Shown here: one piece after another, positions 1 to 5,026 of the stretch | How positions within the stretch are numbered: position 1 is the stretch's first letter | Layout of the letters: every line of letters starts with the position of its first letter | DNA from: Nitrospirota bacterium | GTDB taxonomy: Bacteria > Nitrospirota > Nitrospiria > SBBL01 > Manganitrophaceae | Assembly (NCBI GenBank): GCA_023248505.1 | Contig: JAHFEM010000207.1 | Location: 1-5,062, forward strand | Length of the DNA: 5,062 bases | Direction of reading: 5' to 3' | Translations under genes and position numbers: made by a program | The notes under the pieces: model-generated | What the model was told of the DNA's origin: nothing | Seen by the model: only the letters and a program-made list of their open reading frames with translations | Database searches by the model: none

Positions 1-599
1 GGATGTGCGGCGGCATTGCCGGGATGCACAGCGTCTGGATCGGCTCCTCTCGCAAACGGGCGGCTTACCTCGTTCTCTACCATGGCGGACGGATCGGGAC
101 CTACCTTTCCGTCGGCGCGCTGTTCGGCGCATTTGGGACCCTGCTGCTTGGGGCGCAACGGTTGTTGTCGGTGATCGCCGGGATCGCGATCATCTGGATT
201 TCGTTGATGGCGCTTTTCTTCTCGCCGGCGAAGGCGATCCCGTTCCTGGAAACGATCTTTGTCTCGCTCTTCGGGTGGTTGAGGGGGAGAGAGGGGTGGA
301 TTGTCTCCCTCTGTTTTGGGATCTTTCATGGTCTTCTGCCCTGTTCTCTGGTCTATGCCTTCGCCGCAAAGGCGGCGAGCACCGGATCGGTTTCAGCCGG
401 GGTTCTGACCATGACCAGCTTCGGATTGGGGACCGTCCCGGCGCTTCTCTTTTCGGCCAAACTGCTCGATCGTTTCTCCCCGGCGGTTCGGGCGCGATTC
501 ATCTCGGCCGGGACCCTCTTGCTCCTGATCTTGGGGGTCATCACGCTGCTGCGTGGATTCACACCGATGCAGGAGGGACATCGGATGGGTTTTCGATGA
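1..599 (+). CDS. TauE/SafE (UreH-like) family membrane protein, 5' end missing
   Basis: The visible part is about 198 residues from the ATG at base 3. That Met is probably internal: it begins the MCGG motif that in this family sits in the first membrane helix (GxCxGMCGG), so the true start lies before the window. Other family marks are YHGGRIGTY (residues 26-34), [10 protein letters not shown] with H109, P113 and C114, and MTSFGLGT (137-144). About five hydrophobic segments lie near residues 22-50, 54-74, 97-121, 130-152 and 164-184, so it is an inner-membrane protein. Relatives are annotated as sulfite exporter TauE/SafE family or DsbD/UreH-like transmembrane proteins, and are often found beside cbb3 oxidase maturation genes. 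The stop overlaps the start of the copper ATPase (ATGA, 596-599), so the two are translationally coupled. A role in copper delivery or oxidase assembly is inferred from this neighbour; the transported substrate cannot be read from the sequence. Confidence 0.85.
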   Translation, partial: MCGGIAGMHSVWIGSSRKRAAYLVLYHGGRIGTYLSVGALFGAFGTLLLGAQRLLSVIAGIAIIWISLMALFFSPAKAIPFLETIFVSLFGWLRGREGWIVSLCFGIFHGLLPCSLVYAFAAKAASTGSVSAGVLTMTSFGLGTVPALLFSAKLLDRFSPAVRARFISAGTLLLLILGVITLLRGFTPMQEGHRMGFR

Positions 600-2680
600 A
601 GCGACGGCTCTGTTGCCGGCATTGCCGGCTGCCGATCCGCTCCGACCGGGCGGGGCCGGATCTCTTTTGTTGTTACGGCTGCCGGCTTGCTTATCGGATT
701 GTCGGTGAGCAGGGGGAGGGGGGGGAAGCGGCTTTTCTTCTCGCTCGGCTGGCGCTCGGGGCGCTCCTCTCGATGAACATCATGACCTTCAGCCTTCTTC
801 TCTATGCGAAGGCCATCCCCCGGGAAGTGATTCCCTCGTTCCATCTCCTTCTTTTTCTCCTCGCAACGCCGCTGCTGTTTCTCCTCGGGGCCCCCTTTTT
901 CAGGGGGCTCCTCCAGGAGAGCCGGGCTCTTTCCTTCGGAATGGACACCCTGATCGCCTTGGGCGCCGGTGCGGCCTATTTCTATTCCACCTTCGCTTGG
1001 CTGGCCGGACGGGAGGGGGTTTATTTTGATACCGGGACGATGATTCTGGTTCTGGTGACCCTCGGCCGATTTCTCGAAGCGACGGCCCGCGCCCAGGCCG
1101 CCGACGGCATCCGGCGTCTCCTTTCGATGACGCCGTTGACGGCGGCGGTTCTGGTCGGCGAGATGGAAATTCGAAAGCCGGCGGAAGCGGTGGAAAGAGG
1201 GGAGCTGATCCGGGTTCGTCCCGGAGAGCAGATTCCCGTCGATGGCGAGGTGATCGAGGGAGCGTCGTTGGAAGCGATCTCGGTCGATGAGTCGATGCTC
1301 ACCGGTGAGGCCCGCCCGGTCGAAAAGAGGGCCGGAGACCGGGTCTATGCCGCCACGGTGAATGGAGAGGCTCCTCTCAAGATTCGAGCGGTCGCCCCGC
1401 TGGCCGATTCGCTTTTTCGACAAATGATTTCGTTGATGGAAAAGGCGCAGCAGGCGCGAGGGGAGATGGCGCAACTGGCCGATCGTGTCTCATCGGTTTT
1501 CGTTCCGTGGGTTCTCCTCTGCGCGGCGGGGACCGCCCTCTTCTGGTGGCGGCGGGCGGGGGGACCGGCGGCCCTTTTCAATGCGCTCGCCGTGCTTCTC
1601 GTCGCCTGTCCCTGCGCCCTGGGACTGGCGACGCCGATGGTGATTTCCGTCGGGATCGGCCGGGCGGCCCGGGAGGGAATCTTGATCCGGTCGAGCAGGG
1701 TCTTTGAAGTTCTCCCGAAGGTGACCTCGATTTTCTTCGACAAAACCGGAACCCTGACCGAGGGAAAACCGCTCCTCTGCTCGATTCTCCTTCCCCGGCG
1801 GGGGACGGTCGGTCCGGCGCCGCTTCTGACCGTCGGCGCTTCGCTGGCGCAGCTCTCGGAGCATGCTTTGGCCAGATCCCTCGTTGCAGCGGGGATTCAG
1901 CAGAGGGTTTCGCTCTGCCGGGTCGTGGAATTCAGGAATTGTCCCGGTCTCGGCGCGGCCGGCCGGGTGCAACGCGACGGCGACGCAAAATGGGTCTGGA
2001 TCGGAAGCCGGCGCTGGATGGAGGAGAACGGCCTGGTATTCGATCCGCTTCTGAAGGCGCAGAGCGCGCGCGCGGCCTCGGAGGGGAAAAGCTTGGTCTT
2101 TTGCGGATGGGAGGGAGCGGTTCAAGGCTGTTTTGTTTTTGCCGACCGGCTCCGAGCGGAGTCGAGGGAAGCCGTCTCCCTTCTTCAACGGCAAGGTCTT
2201 TCTCTGCACCTGTTGAGCGGGGATCAACCCGGGGCGGCTGAAGAGATCGGGAGGCAGTTGCCGGGATGCGCCGTCCACGCCGAGCGGCTTCCGCACGAGA
2301 AATGTGAAGAGATCCGCCGGACGAAAAAAAAAGGAGCGGCCGTTGCGATGGTCGGGGATGGGATCAACGATGCCGCGGCGCTCGCCGCGGCCGATGTCGG
2401 CATCGCGATCGGATCGGGAAGCGACATCGCCAAAGAGACGGCCGACGTCGGCTTGGTCCAGACCGACCTTCGAAAAATCGCCTGGCTGATCCGATTCTCA
2501 AGGCAAGCCTTCCGGACCATGAAGCAAAATCTCTTCTGGGCCTTTTTCTACAATGTCATTGGGGTCGGCCTCGCCATGGCGGGATTGCTTCAGCCGATCC
2601 TCGCCGCCCTGGCGATGATCCTCAGCAGCCTTCTTGTAATCTGGAACAGCCTGCGACTGAGAGCAATTCGAAATGAGTAA
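596..2680 (+). CDS. P1B-type copper-translocating ATPase, FixI/CcoI-like, without HMA domain
   Basis: A 694-residue heavy-metal P-type ATPase, expected to export Cu(I) across the inner membrane using ATP. In order: a cysteine cluster (C6, C7, C10, then C25, C26, C29) like the small metal-binding domain of FixI/CcoI; about eight membrane helices; actuator motif TGEA (236-239); CPC metal site (338-340); phosphorylation motif DKTGTLT with D382; SEHA (421-424); GDGIND (587-592); and Cu-type Y652-N653, M674 and S678 in the last helices. The Y-N to M spacing fits CcoI better than classical CopA. CcoI normally has an HMA domain after the cysteine cluster; here helix 1 begins about 20 residues later, so it is absent. 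The conserved HP dipeptide is H423-A424. The start is the ATG at 596, overlapping the SafE-like gene's stop; the only ribosome-binding help is a weak GGATGGG. Copper is likely and a cbb3 oxidase role is inferred. Symbols such as ccoI, fixI or copA2 are possible but unproven. Confidence 0.95.
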   Translation: MKRRLCCRHCRLPIRSDRAGPDLFCCYGCRLAYRIVGEQGEGGEAAFLLARLALGALLSMNIMTFSLLLYAKAIPREVIPSFHLLLFLLATPLLFLLGAPFFRGLLQESRALSFGMDTLIALGAGAAYFYSTFAWLAGREGVYFDTGTMILVLVTLGRFLEATARAQAADGIRRLLSMTPLTAAVLVGEMEIRKPAEAVERGELIRVRPGEQIPVDGEVIEGASLEAISVDESMLTGEARPVEKRAGDRVYAATVNGEAPLKIRAVAPLADSLFRQMISLMEKAQQARGEMAQLADRVSSVFVPWVLLCAAGTALFWWRRAGGPAALFNALAVLLVACPCALGLATPMVISVGIGRAAREGILIRSSRVFEVLPKVTSIFFDKTGTLTEGKPLLCSILLPRRGTVGPAPLLTVGASLAQLSEHALARSLVAAGIQQRVSLCRVVEFRNCPGLGAAGRVQRDGDAKWVWIGSRRWMEENGLVFDPLLKAQSARAASEGKSLVFCGWEGAVQGCFVFADRLRAESREAVSLLQRQGLSLHLLSGDQPGAAEEIGRQLPGCAVHAERLPHEKCEEIRRTKKKGAAVAMVGDGINDAAALAAADVGIAIGSGSDIAKETADVGLVQTDLRKIAWLIRFSRQAFRTMKQNLFWAFFYNVIGVGLAMAGLLQPILAALAMILSSLLVIWNSLRLRAIRNE

Positions 2681-2761
2681 GCCGGGAATGCGAAATCCAG
2701 CGTCAGGGCCTGCCCGTGGGAGGGGTGTGGAACTCCTCAACGCCCCATTTCATGAACACGC

Positions 2762-2868
2762 ATCGCGCGTCGCATGGTTCGCTTTGCTCACGATGTGAGC
2801 AGAGACGCTTCGCGCTTGATTCGCATCCTGCACATTCCCATCGCTTGCTGCGGGGTAAGACGCGCGAT
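2762..2868. repeat. Inverted repeats: 10-bp outer arms with inner 7-bp hairpin
   Basis: ATCGCGCGTC at 2762-2771 is the exact reverse complement of GACGCGCGAT at 2859-2868. Just outside, CGCAT (2759-2763) and ATGCG (2873-2877) are also complementary, with a small offset. Inside, TGCTCAC (2785-2791) and GTGAGCA (2795-2801) form a perfect 7-bp stem around a GAT loop. The whole may be a palindromic intergenic element or a structured 3' UTR. Function is unknown. Confidence 0.5.
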
Positions 2869-2895
2869 TCAAATGCGGTTTCTTCCTCTCGGGTC

Positions 2896-2939
2896 GAAGA
2901 TGCTCCGAAGCTTGCTTCGGAGCATCTTCAATTTATTTT
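2896..2939 (+). terminator. Rho-independent terminator for the ATPase unit
   Basis: A perfect 16-bp inverted repeat, GAAGATGCTCCGAAGC (2896-2911) and its complement (2914-2929), is separated by TT; in RNA the innermost pair opens to a CTTG tetraloop. A T-rich tail (AATTTATTTT, 2930-2939) follows. There is no A-rich stretch on the 5' side, so it should act in the + direction only. It ends transcription from the SafE-ATPase unit about 215 bases past the stop and insulates the acyltransferase gene. Confidence 0.85.
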
Positions 2940-2966
2940 GAGTTCTTCTCTTCGATCTTGTAGAAT
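2938..2966 (+). promoter_or_regulatory. Sigma70-type promoter for the acyltransferase gene
   Basis: TTGAGT (-35, 2938-2943; four of six consensus bases) and TAGAAT (-10, 2961-2966; five of six) are separated by exactly 17 bases. Transcription would begin near 2973, giving a leader of about 27 bases before the GTG at 3000. The -35 box overlaps the end of the upstream terminator's T-tail. Confidence 0.7.
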
Positions 2967-2990
2967 GGCTCGATCCATCGAACAAGATCG
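2953..2990. promoter_or_regulatory. Operator-like inverted repeat over the -10 box and start site
   Basis: CGATCTTGT (2953-2961) and ACAAGATCG (2982-2990) are perfect reverse complements, with centres about 29 bases apart. The left arm touches the first base of the -10 box and the right arm abuts the ribosome-binding sequence. An inner ATGG/CCAT pair (2965-2968, 2975-2978) lets the DNA or RNA form a stepped hairpin. A repressor site is more likely than an RNA switch, because the left arm lies upstream of the predicted transcript start. Its regulator is unknown. Confidence 0.4.
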
Positions 2991-2999
2991 GGAGTTTTT

Positions 3000-3707
3000 G
3001 TGCCGAAATCGTTTCTTGAAAAGATCCTCTTCCGGCTGGCTTATCTCTTTGCCTGGTGCTTCGTCCAGCTCTACCGCTGGAGCTGCCGGGTCGAAGTGAA
3101 AGGGCCCCTTCTCGACTGTCTGAACGACGACCGTCCGGTCCTGTTGACCTGGTGGCATCAGGACATGCTGTTTAATTTCTATTACCTGATCGCATTCGCC
3201 AAACGACGAAAGATCGCCACCATCGTCAGCCAAAGCAAAGACGGCGCGCTTGCGACGTATCTGATCGAAAAGTTCGGCTTCACCGTCCTTCGGGGTTCCA
3301 GCTCGAAAGGAGGGAAGGAGGCGCTGGACCTGCTGACCGACTTCATCATCCGAGAAAAAGCGGTCGGAATCATCGTCTGCGACGGCCCGCGTCCGCCGGG
3401 CCGGGTCGCCAAGCCGGGGATCGTTCTCCTCGCCCGCAAGACCGGCTATCCGATTATCAAGATCCGATCGTGGGGAGCGCGGCAACATCTTTTTCAAAAG
3501 AGCTGGTGCAAGCTGGTCTTGGTCTGCCCCTTCTCGCGGGTGGCGATCTGGTCGGATATGCCGATGCTCGTTCCAAAAGAGTCGCGGCGCGAAGCGCTGG
3601 AGGAATACCGCCGTGAAGTCGAGAAGCGGCTCAACGAAATGGCCGATCTTTCGGAACATTATTTCAGCGGACCGATCCCGTCGATCGAACGGCTTCGTTC
3701 GGGATAA
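3000..3707 (+). CDS. DUF374 / lysophospholipid acyltransferase family protein
   Basis: A 235-residue protein, normal for this family of PlsC-related acyltransferases, which are thought to move acyl chains onto lipid or lipid A-like acceptors at the inner membrane. Visible motifs are WWHQD with H53 and D55 (the catalytic-type H...D), SQSKDG (77-82), LRGSSSKGG (about 97-105) and DGPRPPGR from D128. The N-terminal 30 residues are hydrophobic and probably associate with the membrane. The family usually reads DGPRGP where this protein has DGPRPP. The start is a GTG at 3000: GGGAG lies five bases upstream, the next in-frame codon upstream with any signal is a stop at 2961, and no ATG lies between. 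It has its own promoter, and its stop is 43 bases before the next gene, with no terminator between. The family is confident; the acceptor substrate is not known. Confidence 0.88.
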   Translation: MPKSFLEKILFRLAYLFAWCFVQLYRWSCRVEVKGPLLDCLNDDRPVLLTWWHQDMLFNFYYLIAFAKRRKIATIVSQSKDGALATYLIEKFGFTVLRGSSSKGGKEALDLLTDFIIREKAVGIIVCDGPRPPGRVAKPGIVLLARKTGYPIIKIRSWGARQHLFQKSWCKLVLVCPFSRVAIWSDMPMLVPKESRREALEEYRREVEKRLNEMADLSEHYFSGPIPSIERLRSG

Positions 3708-3714
3708 AAACAAA

Positions 3715-3744
3715 TTGACTCCTCTCCAAGGGATTTGCTAATCT
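3715..3744 (+). promoter_or_regulatory. Extended -10 promoter directly before the small membrane protein
   Basis: TTGACT (-35, 3715-3720; five of six) is followed after 18 bases by TAATCT (-10, 3739-3744), preceded by TG one base earlier (3736-3737), as in extended -10 promoters. Initiation about seven bases downstream falls at 3751, the A of the ATG. The -10 itself is a weak match (three of six), so the TG element and the good -35 carry the call. Confidence 0.55.
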
Positions 3745-3750
3745 GCGCAG

Positions 3751-4086
3751 ATGTCGGCAAAGACGATTGCAAAATCGGTTCAAGTGGCGCTTCCCGGGAT
3801 GGCGGTGACCGGCCTGACCGGAGGGATGATCGGATCGTTCATCGGCGGGCTGTTCTGGATTCTTCTCGTTGGGACGATCGGCGCGCTCATCGGCCTGGTC
3901 GTCTGGCGGCTCGGCGGCCAGCGCTTCTTTCTCTTCGTGGTGATCGGCGCGCTGCTGGGAGGGCTGCTGGCCTTTCTGATCAGCGGCACCGAATCGGGGT
4001 TGATGGGTGCGGCGACGGGAGGAGCGATGGGCGGTTTCATCGCCGTGAATTTCACCATGCTCTATCCTCGAAAGCGCCGCTCCTAA
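3751..4086 (+). CDS. Small glycine-zipper membrane protein, function unknown
   Basis: A 111-residue, very hydrophobic protein that I do not recognise as a named family. It has a short basic N-terminus (K4, K8), three or four membrane segments (about 13-33, 34-52, 58-78, 84-102) and a basic C-terminal tail (RKRR). Glycines are regularly spaced: G24xxxG28xxxG32 and G86xxxG90xxxG94 are full glycine zippers, and GxxxG also occurs at 44-48 and 66-70. Such spacing favours tight helix packing and oligomers. There is almost no Shine-Dalgarno before the ATG at 3751, and a promoter sits right against it, so it may be read from a leaderless message. Internal Met17 and Met26 have no better ribosome-binding sites at a workable distance. 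It could be a small channel, a scaffold or a membrane-stress protein; nothing in the sequence decides this. The base and codon pattern matches the neighbouring genes, supporting a real gene. Confidence 0.75.
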   Translation: MSAKTIAKSVQVALPGMAVTGLTGGMIGSFIGGLFWILLVGTIGALIGLVVWRLGGQRFFLFVVIGALLGGLLAFLISGTESGLMGAATGGAMGGFIAVNFTMLYPRKRRS

Positions 4087-4145
4087 TCCGGCGGAGCCGG
4101 AAAGGGGGCTTGCGTCGCCCCCTCCACCGGCAAAGCCGGATGGAG
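4087..4145. repeat. Three consecutive GC-rich hairpins after the small membrane gene
   Basis: Hairpin 1 is TCCGGC-GGA-GCCGGA (4087-4101). Hairpin 2 is AGGGGGC (4103-4109) with GCCCCCT (4117-4123) around a 7-base loop. Hairpin 3 is TCCACCGGC (4123-4131) with GCCGGATGGA (4135-4144), an AAA loop and one bulged A; C4122-G4145 can extend it at the cost of hairpin 2. Hairpins 1 and 3 share the CCGGC-NNN-GCCGG core. None has a T-tail, so they are not standard terminators; they may protect the 3' end of the message or slow transcription. Confidence 0.5.
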
Positions 4146-4198
4146 CCTCCCCCTCAACGCTCACTTCGTTCGCTGATTACGAACCCGGAGGAGACAAA

Positions 4199-4285
4199 AT
4201 GATCTACACAAAAAACGTATATCTTTTAAACACAGACTCTAATCCGTTGGGAAAAAACCCTAGACCCTCCTCCGTTTCTTCTTAA
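4199..4285 (+). CDS. Possible 28-residue leader peptide or small ORF
   Basis: ATG at 4199 is preceded by GGAGGAG (4187-4193) with a five-base spacer, one of the best ribosome-binding sites in the window. The reading frame ends at TAA 4283-4285. The peptide begins MIYTKNVYLL and ends PSSVSS; it has no family I recognise and no membrane segment. The stretch is AT-richer than its surroundings. A tract near its end, CTCCTCCG (4267-4274), is the exact complement of CGGAGGAG at its own ribosome-binding site, and CCTCCTC (4266-4272) is the exact complement of the ribosome-binding site of the CHAP gene downstream. It may be a regulatory leader, the remnant of a truncated gene whose ribosome-binding site survived, or a chance ORF. 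Codon statistics cannot help at this length. Confidence 0.3.
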   Translation: MIYTKNVYLLNTDSNPLGKNPRPSSVSS

Positions 4286-4382
4286 TCTCCGAAGTTAATC
4301 CCCCTAAAGGCCTATTTCCCATTGCAATATAATCCGCTTCTGGTAAATATGTTCCGAGGAACCTTTCTGAGGAGGAACATTG
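4286..4382 (+). promoter_or_regulatory. Leader and probable promoter region of the CHAP gene
   Basis: A perfect TATAAT lies at 4328-4333, which would start transcripts near 4340. No recognisable -35 box lies 16-18 bases upstream (the sequence there is CTAAAGGC), so an activator may be required or the box may be fortuitous. In the message, ATGTTCC (4349-4355) is perfectly complementary to GGAACAT (4374-4380), which includes the end of the Shine-Dalgarno GAGGAGG (4369-4375); a competing short palindrome, GTTCCGAGGAAC, sits at 4351-4362. The two folds are mutually exclusive and could modulate start-site access. Confidence 0.4.
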
Positions 4383-5000
4383 ATGATGAAGCGATCGGCC
4401 TTGATCTTCTCCGCGTTGGTTGTTTTTGTAGCGGGAACGGCATCCACCGGAGGAACCATTGAAGCGGCTTCCTGCGGAACCACCCTCGCTTCCTATGCGG
4501 GGGTTCCCGCGCGATCCAATCTCGTGAATCCAGACGAGAGCTGCGGGGGCCGGGCGACCTACGGATTACAATACCAGTGTGTGGAATATGTGCGGCGCTT
4601 CTATCATTTGGTGAAGGGGATCGAGACGCGGGAAGGGATGATGGGAAAGCGGTGGAACGGCAACGCCAACACTTTCTTTAGGACCGCCGCCGACAAGGGA
4701 CTCGATGCTTTCGAGAACGGCGGCTCGGTCCGGCCGAGGCCGGAAGACATCCTCACCTTCCAAGGAGGGTCGTACGGCCATGTCGCGATCGTCACGGCGG
4801 TGGCCGAGGATCATATCGAGTTTGTCGAGCAGAACTTCTCGCGGACCGGCGCCGGCCGGCTGGCTTACAATCCGCTGACGAACAAGGTGGAGAATCGGAA
4901 GGCGGGAGGAGAAACGTTTATTGTCGAAGGCTGGCTTCGTCCCCAATCGGATCGGAACGCTTCCCCCAAGGGGCCGGTAGAAGCCGTTTCGAACCGCTAA
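4383..5000 (+). CDS. Secreted CHAP-domain protein, probable peptidoglycan amidase/endopeptidase
   Basis: A 205-residue exported protein. Residues 1-29 are a signal peptide (MMKR, a hydrophobic core, then IEAA); cleavage is likely around A28-A29. Mature C31 and C54 could form a disulfide bond. The CHAP domain follows: QYQCVEYVRRF with nucleophile C66, YGHVAIV with H133, and VEQNF with E149 and N151, the Cys-His-Glu-Asn set of CHAP hydrolases. These cut peptide or amide bonds in peptidoglycan (or glutathionylspermidine in some branches), here in the periplasm or outside the cell. The domain ends at GWLRP, with a short polar tail after it. I place the start at the ATG at 4383, seven bases after the strong GAGGAGG; a TTG at 4380 and an ATG at 4386 are alternatives with poorer spacing. 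No immunity or phage gene is visible nearby, so cell-wall remodelling is more likely than lysis or toxin use. The exact bond cut is unknown. Confidence 0.88.
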   Translation: MMKRSALIFSALVVFVAGTASTGGTIEAASCGTTLASYAGVPARSNLVNPDESCGGRATYGLQYQCVEYVRRFYHLVKGIETREGMMGKRWNGNANTFFRTAADKGLDAFENGGSVRPRPEDILTFQGGSYGHVAIVTAVAEDHIEFVEQNFSRTGAGRLAYNPLTNKVENRKAGGETFIVEGWLRPQSDRNASPKGPVEAVSNR

Positions 5001-5026
5001 GAGCCGGGAGGCGGAAGGGAGAGAAG

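Larger units (their letters stand above)
2681..2999. other. Structured non-coding intergenic region
   Basis: About 320 bases lie between the ATPase stop and the acyltransferase start, with no convincing gene on either strand. Short ORFs here have no good ribosome-binding site and no recognisable family. It contains inverted repeats (2762-2868 and 2785-2801), an intrinsic terminator (2896-2939), a promoter (2938-2966) and an operator-like inverted repeat (2953-2990). The first 215 bases would form a long, folded 3' tail of the ATPase transcript. The style (short, GC-rich palindromes with CGC-rich arms) resembles dispersed intergenic repeats, but whether it is repeated elsewhere in the genome cannot be seen from one window. 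Confidence 0.6.

Noticed and set aside
5..595. An upstream extension of the ATPase frame to base 5
   Set aside because: The sequence encodes the SafE-like protein in another frame. The extension is Arg/Asp-rich with no domain, and the ATG at 596 forms a classical ATGA overlap directly before the cysteine cluster.
353..1474. A 373-codon open frame on the - strand opposite the SafE and ATPase genes
   Set aside because: Its product is low-complexity Arg/Pro/Glu-rich with no family motif, and it lies antisense to a gene with complete P-type ATPase motifs. It reflects high GC at third codon positions.
2673..2798. A 41-codon ORF overlapping the ATPase stop, in the place where ccoS is often found
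   Set aside because: CcoS has an N-terminal membrane helix followed by acidic residues. This frame begins polar and Pro/Gly/Arg-rich, has only a short hydrophobic end, and lacks a convincing ribosome-binding site.
2716..3099. A 127-codon + strand ORF across the intergenic region into the acyltransferase gene
   Set aside because: It runs through a terminator and a promoter and overlaps a recognised gene in another frame. Its product is Ser/Arg-rich without motifs.
2928..3713. A 261-codon - strand ORF opposite the acyltransferase
   Set aside because: The + strand frame carries the DUF374 motifs. The - strand product is charged and motif-free, so it is a shadow.
3735..4202. A 155-codon + strand ORF overlapping the small membrane protein
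   Set aside because: Its product is rich in Arg, Gly, Asp and Ser, typical of a shifted frame, whereas the 3751 frame gives regular membrane helices with spaced glycines.
4309..4326. A sigma54 (-24/-12) promoter near TTGCA at 4322-4326
   Set aside because: The GG and GC elements must be separated by ten bases. The nearest GG (4309-4310) is 13 bases before the GC (4324-4325), so the spacing fails.
4380..4382. TTG at 4380 as the start of the CHAP protein
   Set aside because: It is only four bases from the Shine-Dalgarno, while the ATG at 4383 has a seven-base spacer and is the stronger start codon.
4383..4480. A lipoprotein signal on the CHAP protein, with C31 as the lipidated Cys
   Set aside because: The residues before C31 are A-A-S rather than a Leu-type lipobox, and C31 lies after a normal signal peptidase I site, so ordinary secretion is more likely.
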